Origin: Salipaludibacillus agaradhaerens
Lineage (GTDB): Bacteria; Bacillota; Bacilli; Bacillales; Salisediminibacteriaceae
Length of the DNA stretch: 64,000 bases
Direction of reading: 5' to 3'
Assembly: GCF_002019735.1 (NCBI RefSeq)
Contig: NZ_KV917378.1
Span: 1,514,869-1,578,868 of the forward strand
The notes under the pieces are model-generated. The model worked only from the letters and a program-made list of their open reading frames with translations, did not search any database and was not told where the DNA came from. The stretch's first letter is position 1. Every line of letters starts with the position of its first letter. Below, in pieces: positions 19,015 through 28,642 of the stretch. The position numbers and the translations under genes are program-made.

Positions 19015-19206
19015 ATTAATCCACTCCTTTGGAATACGTAAGTTTTGCAAAAAAATCGTGCTAGTTGTCAAAAAACTAAAATGCATAAGCAACTTCTTAT
19101 GTATATCCTTTCTCTTGTTCACCTGATAACGTTAATACGACTCTTTTCACTATTTGTTAGTTCGTGAGTCGTTCAATGGCCAATTCTAAAAGCAAAGCAC
19201 TAATAG

Positions 19207-20160
19207 CTAATTTTCTTCACTCTTCGCCGTTACTAACAAAAGTTGGGTGATGATAGCTAGAATAGGTAATTCTAATAATGGACCGATCACCAACGTTAGC
19301 GCTATAAGCGGTTGTTCAGGAAAGGCTGTCATGGCAATAGCTAAGGCGATAGGTGAATTTCTCGCCAATGTCGTTAAGCTTAAACTCGCTCTCTCTTTAT
19401 AAGAAAATGACATGAATCGCCCAACTTTTTGTCCAATAATAAAATTGATGATGAAAAAGAAAAAGATTGGGAGGGTTATTTTCCACATAAGGTCTAAGTT
19501 CTCAATTAACAACTTACCTTGTGATGAGAACATGGCCATGATCGCAAGGCTTAGAAAAATAATTGGAAGTGCACTTAATTTAGATAAGAGGTTATCAGCA
19601 AATTGTTGCTTGTTCTTTAGAAGTATTTTTGTAAGAATGGCTAGCATTAGAGGAATAAATATGACCACGAAGACACTCTCTATTAAAAATGGGAGTTCAA
19701 TGACTCCTGTCGTTCCTCCAAATATCAGTAAGTAGACAGGTAAAAGTATCACTTGCAACACTAAATTCAAAGGTAAAATGGCCGTTGATAAAGCCACATT
19801 TCCTTTTGCCATTCCTGTAAATATTAAGTACCAATCAGTACATGGGGTAACCATTAGCATGATAAAGCCAATAAAAATAGCCGGATGATTCCATAAAAAA
19901 GTGGATGCTAATAGCCACGCTAATAGAGGCGTCCACAAGAAATTGATAATGAGTGAGGTAGAGGTAAACTTGATGTTTCTAAGAGATGTCGTTATCTCTT
20001 CAATTGGGATATGTAAAAATGTGATATAAAGCATTGCAACTAACAAAGGCAGAATAAAGCTTTCTGCATAGGCTCTTATGAGGTCGATTTGTCCTAAACT
20101 TAATCCAACAACCACTGCTAAAAATATAATTAAAGAATATAACTTCTCTAGTAAACCCAT
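19207..20160 (-). CDS. Bile acid:sodium symporter / arsenite-efflux (BASS) superfamily permease
   Basis: This 317-aa protein has about ten membrane helices. The conserved TPCTDWYLIFTGMAKGN carries the Cys that in Acr3 transporters is needed for arsenite transport. A second half with LARNSPIALAIAMTAFPE matches the crossover region of this fold. The ATG at 20160 is preferred to a TTG two codons earlier. No arsenate reductase or ArsR is adjacent, so the substrate is open. A second family member lies at 52111-53193. Confidence 0.85.
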   Translation of the reverse strand: MGLLEKLYSLIIFLAVVVGLSLGQIDLIRAYAESFILPLLVAMLYITFLHIPIEEITTSLRNIKFTSTSLIINFLWTPLLAWLLASTFLWNHPAIFIGFIMLMVTPCTDWYLIFTGMAKGNVALSTAILPLNLVLQVILLPVYLLIFGGTTGVIELPFLIESVFVVIFIPLMLAILTKILLKNKQQFADNLLSKLSALPIIFLSLAIMAMFSSQGKLLIENLDLMWKITLPIFFFFIINFIIGQKVGRFMSFSYKERASLSLTTLARNSPIALAIAMTAFPEQPLIALTLVIGPLLELPILAIITQLLLVTAKSEEN

Positions 20161-20344
20161 GTACAACAGCCTGCTTTCTTAAATGCTTCTCTTGTTATTA
20201 TTTTATCATTTTTTTCCTCCTAAATTGTTAAAAGCTCGAATTAGATTCATAATGATCCTAAATAGTTTAAAACATGTTTAGGATGTCCAACTCTAATCCA
20301 ACCTCCATCGTCCAGTGATAGAGAATTTAGAATTGAAAAGAACC

Positions 20345-20950
20345 TTACTCTTTTTTTGCATCTAAAATAAACATCGACGCATCGTGCCCCATGAATATTT
20401 TACTGCCGGTATAAATAGTTTTAAATTGAATATCTTTGTACCCTATTTTTGTCATGATATCAGTTAATTCTTCTGGGTTAAATCCATTATGCACCATATC
20501 TGAAACAATATTTTCATTCTTATTAAAATCTACTATTAGTAAATGTCCTCCTTCATTTAGCACATCAAATAGGCGTGATAAAACTAATTTGACATCCTCA
20601 ATATGGAGTAGAACCTGAGCCATAAAAACATAATCAGCATGAACACCCGATAAATTTTCCTTTTCAATATCAAAACATAACGTGTCTACATTTTGATTAT
20701 TAACATCAGTTATTTTTTGCTTAATTTGATTAATCATGTTTGGTGACGTATCTAAAAAAAGCAGCGAATCAAATTCATTTAACAAATTCATTCCCACAAG
20801 TCCAGTACCACATCCAAAATCAATTGCTTTCTTACTTTTAGCATCAACTAAATACTGGCGGATGGCATCAGAGGATACCTTTGCAATCTTCATTCTATCA
20901 GGCGTGTCATACGTATTAGCAATCATTTCAAATTTATCCGTATTTCCCAT
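20345..20950 (-). CDS. Class I SAM-dependent methyltransferase
   Basis: This 201-aa protein has the SAM-binding motif AIDFGCGTGLVGMNLL, the acidic motif II (LLFLDTSPNMI), and LNEGGHLLIVDF as motif of the fourth strand. The ATG at 20950 has GGAG upstream; an earlier ATG lacks one. The substrate is unknown. Single gene, with no obvious operon partner. Confidence 0.87.
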   Translation of the reverse strand: MGNTDKFEMIANTYDTPDRMKIAKVSSDAIRQYLVDAKSKKAIDFGCGTGLVGMNLLNEFDSLLFLDTSPNMINQIKQKITDVNNQNVDTLCFDIEKENLSGVHADYVFMAQVLLHIEDVKLVLSRLFDVLNEGGHLLIVDFNKNENIVSDMVHNGFNPEELTDIMTKIGYKDIQFKTIYTGSKIFMGHDASMFILDAKKE

Positions 20951-21143
20951 GAGTATCACATCTCCAGTCATTTTTCATAATTTTAGTAAAACGTGTTCTT
21001 ATTGTGTTTAGAATAGCCCTCAATCTAGGACAATTCAAGATATCTGCTCCATTCAAAAAAAGAGTTTCTTAGTACAAGAGCTACATTTTCTTATCCGGCT
21101 AGGCTCTCGCTTATTTAAGTATATATTCTGCAATTTTTTAGAA

Positions 21144-21574
21144 TCACATTTGCCAGTCTTTCTCCCACTGTTTCGGTAGCTCAAATCTTGATTGTTTAAG
21201 TGCCACAAAATATTGTCCTTGATGAATCCCCTCGTGTTGTATTGCTGTACTTAATAAATCCATGATAGTTAGGTGCTCCCTTCCCATTCTTATAGATTTA
21301 AATTTTGTATGCTTGAATTCAACTTCTAATTGTTTCATACTCCGTTCTAATGCTTGAATCAAACTGTTCTCTCCTGATGTCCGTTTACCAGGAAAACAAA
21401 TCTCTCCAGTTTTTAAACCGTCACAATAAACATCTCTTACCCGAACCATATGTTTAAAATGCTTTCTCAATGTACCAATTGTGGTGTTAATTGAACATCC
21501 CAATTACTTTCTGACATTTCTTTTGCTAATGAATTAGTCTTTTTTTCAGCATATATAAACCCATGTGTATCCAT
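21144..21574 (-). pseudogene. DinB-family protein gene with a frameshift
   Basis: The long frame from about 21503 encodes the DinB-like part (TLRKHFKHMVRVRDVYCDGLKTG ... HEGIHQGQYFVAL). Its natural N-terminus lies in another frame, starting at the ATG at 21574 and reading through SNWDVQLTP before a stop. A one-base shift near 21480-21490 would join the two into a normal 140-150-aa protein. It is either a real inactivating mutation or a sequencing error in an A/C-rich stretch. Confidence 0.65.
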
Positions 21575-21777
21575 ATTGTTATTTTCTCACTCCCTATATA
21601 TATGTGTCATTCTTTCACAAGCGTCTTCCCCCGTTTATTCCAAATAAAAAAATACCTTTTCCCCCATATAATATTTATGACTGAAATTGTGCGATTAAAA
21701 TTATTCCATACTTGCAGTGTTCATTTTCTACTTCCTGATATTATCCTACTTAAACTAAAGTACGTGCCATTGTTTAT

Positions 21778-22065
21778 TCATTCTTTAAATGATAATCCTT
21801 CTTCCTTTAATAATGTTCTCATCACAGGTAAGGAAGCTGGTCCAATACCATGAATGTTTAAGATTTCCTTTTCAGTGTACGTTGATAATTTTTTCAAGGT
21901 GTCGATCCCTTCGTGAAGCAAGGCATTTCTTGCAGGTGAACTAAGTTTCGCAAGGAAACCATTTTTAGGCTTAGCTTTATCACAGGTAGGGCAGCTTGGA
22001 CATTCACTACTTTTGTAATACTTATGCCCCTTTTCACACACCCTTAAATTTTTTTCAACTGTCAA
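21778..22065 (-). CDS. Zinc-ribbon plus helix-hairpin-helix (RNA polymerase alpha-CTD-like) protein
   Basis: This 95-aa protein has a Cys cluster at the N-terminus (CEKGHKYYKSSECPSCPTC) suited to bind zinc. It is followed by an HhH domain with LSTYTEKEILNIHGIGPASL, as in the C-terminal domain of RNA polymerase alpha. Similar small proteins occur across Bacillaceae without known function; nucleic-acid binding is likely. A TTG start is chosen because GGAGGAGGGG lies just upstream. Confidence 0.75.
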   Translation of the reverse strand: MTVEKNLRVCEKGHKYYKSSECPSCPTCDKAKPKNGFLAKLSSPARNALLHEGIDTLKKLSTYTEKEILNIHGIGPASLPVMRTLLKEEGLSFKE

Positions 22066-22096
22066 TATAACCCCTCCTCCAGAATTAATTGTAAGT

Positions 22097-22130
22097 AGGC
22101 TTAGAAAGAACAAACTTTCTAAGCCTTTTT
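22097..22130. terminator. Strong 12-bp hairpin
   Basis: AGGCTTAGAAAG / CTTTCTAAGCCT has a 6-nt loop, followed by TTTTT on the plus strand. Genes on both sides read on the minus strand, where the T-run is weaker. It may still end the methyltransferase transcript upstream. Confidence 0.65.
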
Positions 22131-22182
22131 GTCACCATTAGTCAACTAAAATCTCGTGTTATTAACTTAAGAATAACATTCG

Positions 22183-22977
22183 TTATTTTTTTAAAGCCAT
22201 TATAACTGTTATGTTTACTTGTTCCTTAAACACACCTGTTTCTTCAATAGATAACAATTCTTCTCTTAGATTTTGTTCAAAGGAATTTACGTTATCTCCA
22301 AGAAACCTTTTAGCCCCAAATGAAGTGGAATATAGATGGCCGATTATAGTCTCGACTGACCAGTAATACTCATAAGTAGGTAATTGATAAACATCTAATT
22401 CGAACTTGGAATTTGCTACAATTTGCTGATGGCTGATAGTAGGGTGCGAGTATGTAGTATCCCCGGCCCTTCTTACATGCCCGTACCACTGTTTCACTAC
22501 CTCATTCACTGTCTTTTGCCAAGGTGATAGCTCTTTATTTGGGGAATAGCTATCAATTATAGCTATCCCACCTTCATAGGGAATCATTTCGTATAATGTT
22601 TCCAGCACCATCTCCCTGTCCATCCAATGAAAGGCCTTCGCTATCGTTACCAATTTAAAAAATGTATGAGCATTAACCTTATATTTATCAAGGTTTCCAT
22701 TAAAAAATTGTATATTTTCAATTCTCATATCTTTGCTAAGGTCAATTGCTTCCGTTATCATTTCAGGGTCTGTATCAATTCCGACTATCTTTTCAAACCA
22801 ATCCGAAAATCTAAATGCTAATTGTCCCGTACCACACCCTAAATCGAGCAGATGACCTTTACCGTCCAGAGAAAACTTTCTAATTAAATATCTTATTAAA
22901 GAAGCAGGATATATGGGTCTATACTTCGAATAATACTTAGCTGTACCTTTAAACAGATCGTCACCATAATATACCAC
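22183..22977 (-). CDS. Class I SAM-dependent methyltransferase (YcgJ/Trm9-like)
   Basis: This 264-aa protein begins with the substrate-lid stretch FKGTAKYYSKYRPIYP. The SAM motif LLDLGCGTGQLAFRF follows, then IVGIDTDPEM and AFHWMDRE, typical of the UbiE/Trm9-like group. The GTG at 22977 has GGGGAG ten nt upstream. An earlier GTG at 23004 lacks a site and would place this ribosome site inside the coding region. The target is unknown. Confidence 0.85.
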   Translation of the reverse strand: MVYYGDDLFKGTAKYYSKYRPIYPASLIRYLIRKFSLDGKGHLLDLGCGTGQLAFRFSDWFEKIVGIDTDPEMITEAIDLSKDMRIENIQFFNGNLDKYKVNAHTFFKLVTIAKAFHWMDREMVLETLYEMIPYEGGIAIIDSYSPNKELSPWQKTVNEVVKQWYGHVRRAGDTTYSHPTISHQQIVANSKFELDVYQLPTYEYYWSVETIIGHLYSTSFGAKRFLGDNVNSFEQNLREELLSIEETGVFKEQVNITVIMALKK

Positions 22978-23279
22978 TGAATCATTTCTCCCCTTTAATT
23001 TCACTTTAAAAAATCATTCTCATGTTATGAACCACCATTACTTAACCTAGACTTTAAAATATCCACTATCAAAAGAGTCTTTTAACTGCTCAAAAGGTGC
23101 CACACTATTTGTTTCATGTTTATTTTCCTCCACATATATGAAACGGTACACACTTCCCAGTATTCCTCTTTACTCCCCTGTCAACCTTCACTTCATCACC
23201 AGTGTCAACCTTAAAAGAGAAACAAGCACTTTCCCTTCTTTACCGCTTATTCTATCATAGCTTTTTTCTATGATATTAT

Positions 23280-23936
23280 TTAATTAATTGCTGGCGGATC
23301 TATCATCATCCGGAAACTCCAATTTCCAATAGTTGTCCCCTTCCTCTCTATCGGTGTGTAATCAAATTCTGTAAATCCATTTTTAAGATAAAACTTTTTA
23401 TTTCTCTCTGTATTAGTAAAAGTAACAAATGTCTCCTTGGTACCGGAGCTTTGCTTCGAAATATACGGTATAATACAATCATTGAGCATTTTAGTCCCTA
23501 ATTGCTGTCCCCTACAAGATTTATCAACTGCTAGAGATTCTAATACCCACGACTGTTCTTTGATCTCACTGATCGGCCCATGTCCTTCTTCAAGAATATT
23601 TAAAAGCTTAAGAAGCTTTCTAAGACTAGCTTTCCTCAATAGTTTGAATGCACCCGAAAGGAAATAATCAAAAACACTCACTTTGGAGCTATTAGGACGT
23701 ATTAAAACAGCAAAACTTTTAATCTGTCCGTTTTCCTCCCCTACGAAAAAATCTGCGTTTTTATAGTAAGCTTTTAAATAAACATGTTGGACTTCACTCA
23801 TTAAATCAATAAAGCTGTCCATATCGCTAAATTCATTCCTAAATTCATGAAATATTGGATAATCACCAAATGTTATGGCACTCATCTTCGCGATACCTTT
23901 TAATTCTTTCATTTCTGGCCTTCTATATTCAATCAT
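23280..23936 (-). CDS. GNAT-family N-acetyltransferase
   Basis: This 218-aa protein has a central GNAT acetyl-CoA motif (VLESLAVDKSCRGQQLGTKML) and the tail NKKFYLKNGFTEFDY. The start is supported by AAGGAGG. The N-terminal half contains an extended aromatic-rich loop; the substrate is unknown. Monocistronic. Confidence 0.87.
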   Translation of the reverse strand: MIEYRRPEMKELKGIAKMSAITFGDYPIFHEFRNEFSDMDSFIDLMSEVQHVYLKAYYKNADFFVGEENGQIKSFAVLIRPNSSKVSVFDYFLSGAFKLLRKASLRKLLKLLNILEEGHGPISEIKEQSWVLESLAVDKSCRGQQLGTKMLNDCIIPYISKQSSGTKETFVTFTNTERNKKFYLKNGFTEFDYTPIERKGTTIGNWSFRMMIDPPAIN

Positions 23937-24190
23937 CTGTTTTCCTCCTTAAGTAAATTCACATTGATGCAAAAAATCATTTACTATCATTCACAGTTTT
24001 TAAATGATACTCAATGCAAAAATAGTGATTATAATTGTGACTATATCTCCAAGTTCATACCTCTAATACGTTCATTTTTCAAAGCCTATCCATTTACTTC
24101 TCACGCCCTTTCTAACTTCTTAATAGAATGTTTGAGCTATTCCTGTCACTACACTTTTATTTGAGTAACAAGTACAAAACACGACAACCG

Positions 24191-24219
24191 TTGTTCTACT
24201 CTTATAAGTGTATTATAAT
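24191..24219 (+). promoter_or_regulatory. Sigma-A-type promoter of the TetR gene
   Basis: TTGTTC, then exactly 17 nt, then a perfect TATAAT. It lies about 95 bp upstream of the TetR start, directly before the inverted repeat at 24227. Confidence 0.75.
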
Positions 24220-24226
24220 TTAACTA

Positions 24227-24277
24227 GTGTCGCTTATCTATATTCAATTGTGTGTCTGATTGTCTGTTAAGCGACAC
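24227..24277. promoter_or_regulatory. Inverted repeat, probable TetR autoregulation site
   Basis: GTGTCGCTTA and its exact complement TAAGCGACAC are 31 nt apart and begin at the expected transcription start. They could be two half-operators, or the stem of a leader RNA. A bound repressor would block the promoter just upstream. Confidence 0.6.
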
Positions 24278-24314
24278 ATTGAAACTAAAATGTCGGGAGG
24301 TATAACAACTTTTT

Positions 24315-24899
24315 ATGGATACTTCTAATGAAGATAGACGAGTAAGAAAAACAAAAAGAGCATTGCGTAATGGCCTTGTAGAATTGATGGTGAATAAGGA
24401 TCTCCGAAATATAACGGTTAGAGAGTTAACCGATAACGTTGATATTCACAGAGCTACATTTTATGCTCATTATAAAGATATCTATGATTTGTATGACCAG
24501 GTGGAGGATGCCGTAGTTGAAGAACTAAATGATTTAATTATGCAAAACTACTCTCAACCTCCCAGTCACTTTTACCGCATATTATTTGAATACATTATAG
24601 AAAACAAACAATTATGCCAAATGCTGTTTGGTACTAAAAGGGAGAACAGCTTTATGGTTCGCCTTAATGTGTTATTTGAGCAGAAGTGCATTGAAACGTG
24701 GCGTAAGGATTGGAAAGTTTCTGAAGTCAACGAAGAATTGAAATATCATGTGGGATATCATGTACAAGGTTGCCTTGCCATCATCAACAGATGGGTAGAA
24801 TCTAACTTCACATACCCAATGGACGAATTGGTCAAAATCATAGCTGATATCGATAGAAACATGGAAGATTATTTTATGAAAAAAAAGAAGAAAGTATGA
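24315..24899 (+). CDS. TetR-family regulator (DhaS-like C-terminal domain)
   Basis: This 194-aa protein has a helix-turn-helix with RKTKRALRNGLVELM ... VRELTDNVDIHRATFYAHYKDIYDLYDQVE, the YaiO/DhaS-like subgroup of TetR regulators. Its ligand domain is of the TetR_C_33 kind. The GGGAGG lies 14 nt from the ATG, unusually far; no alternative in-frame start exists between. It has its own promoter and an inverted repeat upstream but no adjacent target gene in the same orientation. Confidence 0.9.
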   Translation: MDTSNEDRRVRKTKRALRNGLVELMVNKDLRNITVRELTDNVDIHRATFYAHYKDIYDLYDQVEDAVVEELNDLIMQNYSQPPSHFYRILFEYIIENKQLCQMLFGTKRENSFMVRLNVLFEQKCIETWRKDWKVSEVNEELKYHVGYHVQGCLAIINRWVESNFTYPMDELVKIIADIDRNMEDYFMKKKKKV

Positions 24900-25171
24900 A
24901 GTGAATTCATGATGATTTACCATGCTGCCTCTATGCAGTTGATATTATGTCTCATCCTTTTCGAAAAGGATAAATGGGGTCGAACAAACAACGTAATAGA
25001 GGCAGTCGGAAAGAAGATATAAGGTGAGGAGAAGACTATTCGACTGTCTTCGTTGCCATATCAAGGTTTACAGGTTATTCAGTAAACCCTAATTTCAGCA
25101 ATCCCTAACTTTGTCACATAGTATCTGCACCCACCACATTCTATATTGCTGCTGCCCCCTAATCCACTCGT

Positions 25172-25648
25172 TCAATTAAAGTGAATAGATTCGAATTTTC
25201 TTCCAATAAAGTTAGCAGTGACAGGGCTTAGTTCTAATTCTCTTGCCCAAATAGACAGTTGACCTATGTGGTGAATCTCGTGGGCAATTATATGGTGTAA
25301 TATGTCATCCCCAGTGTATTCATCTTCATCCCATGAAACACTTACAAGTTCTTCTTTTAGTTCATTTAAATTTGTTTTTAATAATTCCGCTATTTCTATT
25401 CGACATGTATTTGAGAGAGATTTAACCTTTTCAAGTGTTTTATAATCAGTAAATTGAACGACTACATCTTTTTTAGCTTGAATACCACAAAGCCAACTAT
25501 ATTCCACATCAATAATGTGAAAAAGAGTATATAAAATACTTCCTGTTCCACCTCTACGTTCTTTTAACAACTCTTCAATTGTTAGTTGATTACACCAGTC
25601 AAACCATTCATCTCTAACCTGCCAGTTATACTCAAAAAATTTTATCAC
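25172..25648 (-). CDS. DinB-family protein
   Basis: This 158-aa four-helix DinB-like protein carries the metal-binding His pattern: LFHIIDVEYSW in the second helix and HHIIAHEIHHIGQLSIW in the last. Members include damage-inducible and thiol-dependent enzymes; the precise function is unknown. The GTG at 25648 has GGGAG nine nt upstream and fits the family N-terminus. A decayed DinB gene lies at 21144-21574. Confidence 0.88.
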   Translation of the reverse strand: MIKFFEYNWQVRDEWFDWCNQLTIEELLKERRGGTGSILYTLFHIIDVEYSWLCGIQAKKDVVVQFTDYKTLEKVKSLSNTCRIEIAELLKTNLNELKEELVSVSWDEDEYTGDDILHHIIAHEIHHIGQLSIWARELELSPVTANFIGRKFESIHFN

Positions 25649-25870
25649 TGTTAAACACTCCCATACCACTTCTTACAATCATTTGCTAATCGCTATAATC
25701 CTCTTTCTTATAAAAATAAATGTTCGGTTACTTGATCAAGTAAATTTTAATACTATCTACCAATTATAAAAAGACAAACTCCAAAAATAAACCTGGTTTA
25801 TTAGAAACCAGGTTCACCACCGCCATTTTTTACTAAAGATCACCCGTTACTTAGATCCCTTTTTTTAAAA

Positions 25871-26590
25871 TTAAGGTAATTTAAAGTGTATTTTCTGACT
25901 GCGAATAGATCTCATTTTTCTCATGCCTATTCCTGAAGTTAATTTGAAAAGGAAGTATCCTATTAATGCGCCTACAGTATTTAATAAAATATCATCCACA
26001 TCGCCTTGCCCTAATCTAAAAACTAATTGGCTGACTTCTATAAACAGACTAATTACAATTGAAACTAGGAGCACACTGCCTAGGGATTTAATTCGTTTAA
26101 CTAGATAAATTAAGAAAAACCCTAGAGGAATGAAAATAATAATATTCCCTAATGTATTGTAAATAATCGTATTTAAGTTAATGTGTTCAAATCCTGTAGT
26201 GTACCAAATTATTGATTTAAACGGTATAAAGTTAATATTTATCCATAGATCCTCATGAAAAAATGAAGCAGTACTCCTCCTCAAAGGAGACAATAAAATT
26301 AAGAGCACAACTGAACTATAAAGGATGAAGGAAGCCCACCCTATAATCCTCAAAGCATTTCGGTATGGATAAAGTATGTTGTTCAACCCTTCTCCAATTG
26401 TTCTTTCATCCCCAAAACCTCTAATTGCAAACTTAACTGCTTCTTCTTCTGTTAACCCTTTTTGTAAGTATTCGTTCGTTAATAGCATTAAATGTTCTGA
26501 TAACTCGATTTCCAGCTCTTCTTTCTCATTTCCTGTTACCTCAGCTTTATTAATTGTTTCTTTTATGTATTTTTGTACTAATTTGTTCAC
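25871..26590 (-). CDS. VanZ-like membrane protein with N-terminal permease-prefix domain
   Basis: This 239-aa protein begins with a soluble helical domain (about 1-75: ELEIELSEHL, EEAVKFAIRGFGDERTIGEGL) seen on transporters and membrane proteins next to PadR regulators. A VanZ-like membrane domain follows (about 85-225) with NTLGNIIIFIPLGFFL and the acidic DVDDILLNTVGALIGY. VanZ confers low teicoplanin resistance. The GTG start has GGAGG seven nt before and overlaps the PadR stop by 4 bp, so expression is coupled to that regulator. Confidence 0.85.
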   Translation of the reverse strand: MNKLVQKYIKETINKAEVTGNEKEELEIELSEHLMLLTNEYLQKGLTEEEAVKFAIRGFGDERTIGEGLNNILYPYRNALRIIGWASFILYSSVVLLILLSPLRRSTASFFHEDLWININFIPFKSIIWYTTGFEHINLNTIIYNTLGNIIIFIPLGFFLIYLVKRIKSLGSVLLVSIVISLFIEVSQLVFRLGQGDVDDILLNTVGALIGYFLFKLTSGIGMRKMRSIRSQKIHFKLP

Positions 26591-26913
26591 GTTAATCCCT
26601 CCGTGCAACTTTGAACTAATTTATTTACCTGATTCCACTCCATAGTTTTCTTAGCGAGTTCTTGCTTACCTTTATCTGTTAGTTTATAATGCTTTCTTCT
26701 CGCAGCTACAACGGACTCACCCCAATAAGACTCTAAAAAACCTTTATTCTCCAATCGCTTTAAAGCAGGGTACAATGTTCCTTCACTCATTTGATATAAA
26801 TCATCACTCTGTTCCTTTAATTTTTTTGTGATTTCATAACCATAAGTAAACCCTTTACCAATAACCGAAAGAATGAGAATATCAATACTACCTTTCATTA
26901 TTTCTTTATCCAT
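26587..26913 (-). CDS. PadR-family transcriptional regulator
   Basis: This 108-aa protein has the PadR winged helix: ILILSVIGKGFTYGYEI, EGTLYPALKRLENKGFLES and YWGESVVAARRKHYKLT. It is short, without the C-terminal helix pair of large PadR proteins. It forms an operon with the VanZ-like gene. A PadR-type palindrome lies upstream at 26950-26970, so it probably represses itself and its partner. Confidence 0.93.
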   Translation of the reverse strand: MDKEIMKGSIDILILSVIGKGFTYGYEITKKLKEQSDDLYQMSEGTLYPALKRLENKGFLESYWGESVVAARRKHYKLTDKGKQELAKKTMEWNQVNKLVQSCTEGLT

Positions 26914-26949
26914 AATATTACATCACCTCAACTAAAATTGTAACACGAC

Positions 26950-26970
26950 ATACATCGTTATACAATGTAT
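26950..26970. promoter_or_regulatory. PadR operator palindrome
   Basis: ATACAT, 9 nt, ATGTAT: the ATGT-N-ACAT type palindrome bound by PadR repressors, 37 bp upstream of the padR start and thus over its promoter. Confidence 0.75.
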
Positions 26971-27161
26971 ATGACAAAAAAATAATGTCTTTAGTCAACT
27001 TTTTCTATATTCAGTATTAACTAGCTTTATTTTCACTAACTACTTCGTTAGTTGGATAACGGCTAAAATATTTAATCTACATCCCCGTTGATATTACCAT
27101 CATTTTCTACATAAAAGTGGAAGAAAACATCATATATTAGTTCAGATTTTTTTATTCTTAA

Positions 27162-27196
27162 AAACAAAAAAGCCTTTCAATTGCTAAGAAAGGCTC
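27162..27196 (-). terminator. Terminator of the RNA methyltransferase gene
   Basis: Stem AGCCTTTC / GAAAGGCT with a 9-nt loop, followed on the minus strand by TTTTTTGTTTTT; it lies just past the stop at 27217. Confidence 0.9.
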
Positions 27197-27216
27197 TCAA
27201 CTGTTGGCGTCAGAAC

Positions 27217-28626
27217 TTATTTACCTTCATATACAAGAAACGATACGCACTCCACCTGTGCCGTCTGAGGGAACATGTCCACGGGTTGGAGGCTTTTTAG
27301 TGTGTAGCCGCCTTTTACTAGTTCTTTGACGTTTTTGGCAAGGGTGGAGGGATTACAGGACACGTAGACGATTCGGGATGGTTTTGTCCGGAGCAGTGTG
27401 GCGATGAGTGAATCATCAAGACCTGTTCGCGGTGGATCAACGATGACCACATCTGCTTGCCAGCCTTCCTTTTCCCATTTTGGCAGCCATGTTTCTGCTT
27501 TACCTACTTCATAAACGGCATGATCAATGCCATGTGCCGCTGCATTTTTTCGAGCATCGTTAATTGAATCAGCAATGACATCCATCCCACGGAGCTCTTT
27601 CGCTTTGTCTGCTACCCATAGGCCAATCGTGCCGACTCCGCAGTAAGCATCCACAACGTTTTCTTTCCCAGTTAGTTTAGCCGCTTGCTTCGCCGCATCA
27701 TAGAGTTTTTCCGTTTGCACTGGATTTAATTGAAAAAAAGCACGGGCTGATAAATGAAAGGTAAAATCACCTAACCGTTCCTCAAGCTTCTCTTTTCCGT
27801 ATAATACAATCGTTTCATCACCGAAAATAAGGGATGTTTTTTCTTTGTTGACGTTTTGAATAACTGACGTGACATCTGGCAAGCGACGACGCAATTCCTC
27901 TAAAAAGAGTTCCTTTCTTGGAAACTCTTTCGTTGTTGTTACAAGAGCCAGCTGCCATTCTCCTGTTTTGAAGCCAACGCGCGTAACGATCGTTCGTAAA
28001 AATCCTCGATGTTTCCGTTCGTTGTAGATTGGTATATTTAAATCGTCTGCTATTTGTTTGACGACTTTCGTAATGGTGTTTGTTTGTGGATGTTGGACGA
28101 TACAGTCCGTAATATCGATCAGCTTATGACTGTTCGAGCTGTAAAGTCCAGCGATCACGTGACCATCTTTCATCCCTACTTGCATCTGGCTTTTATTGCG
28201 ATAATGCCAAGGGTCGTCCATACCGATCGTATCGTGGAAATCTAACCGCTCTAAATTTATTTTTGTATACCGCTCAAATGCTTGCCTGACGATATCTTTT
28301 TTCTCACGAAGTTGGGCGTCATATGTCATATGTTGCAGCTGACAGCCGCCACATTGCTCATAAACGGCACATGGTGGTGTCGTCCTATCTTTAGATTTCC
28401 GGCGCAACTTCACCACTTTCCCAGTAGCAAATTTTTGCGATACTTTCACTGCTTCACAGACTACTTCCTCACCTGGTAATGCCCCCGGTACGAAGACGAC
28501 TTGTCGCTTAAAAAAACCCACACCTTCTCCATCAATCCCTAGCCGTTTAATGGTTAAAGGGAAGCGCTGACCCTGTTTTATTTTCAACTCTGTTTTCGGC
28601 GCTCTCGCCTGTTGTTGTCGTTTCAC
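27217..28626 (-). CDS. rlmD: 23S rRNA (uracil-5-)-methyltransferase, RlmD/RlmCD type
   Basis: This 469-aa TrmA-family enzyme methylates C5 of uridines in 23S rRNA. An N-terminal TRAM domain is followed by an iron-sulfur Cys set ([16 protein letters not shown] with a later Cys in DITDC). The SAM motif is [14 protein letters not shown], then IVDPPRTGL, and the catalytic Cys is in [17 protein letters not shown] start follows GAGGTG. From memory, B. subtilis has two such proteins (YefA, YfjO). The AlkA neighbour makes YfjO the positional match. Confidence 0.93.
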   Translation of the reverse strand: MKRQQQARAPKTELKIKQGQRFPLTIKRLGIDGEGVGFFKRQVVFVPGALPGEEVVCEAVKVSQKFATGKVVKLRRKSKDRTTPPCAVYEQCGGCQLQHMTYDAQLREKKDIVRQAFERYTKINLERLDFHDTIGMDDPWHYRNKSQMQVGMKDGHVIAGLYSSNSHKLIDITDCIVQHPQTNTITKVVKQIADDLNIPIYNERKHRGFLRTIVTRVGFKTGEWQLALVTTTKEFPRKELFLEELRRRLPDVTSVIQNVNKEKTSLIFGDETIVLYGKEKLEERLGDFTFHLSARAFFQLNPVQTEKLYDAAKQAAKLTGKENVVDAYCGVGTIGLWVADKAKELRGMDVIADSINDARKNAAAHGIDHAVYEVGKAETWLPKWEKEGWQADVVIVDPPRTGLDDSLIATLLRTKPSRIVYVSCNPSTLAKNVKELVKGGYTLKSLQPVDMFPQTAQVECVSFLVYEGK

Positions 28627-28642
28627 ATTTACACCTCAAATA

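Noticed and set aside
23005-23279. Possible short gene with a good ribosome site (about 23130, GTGGAGGAAAATAAAC then ATG)
   Set aside because: The frame closes after 11 codons; flanking frames hint at a decayed small protein but nothing recognisable.
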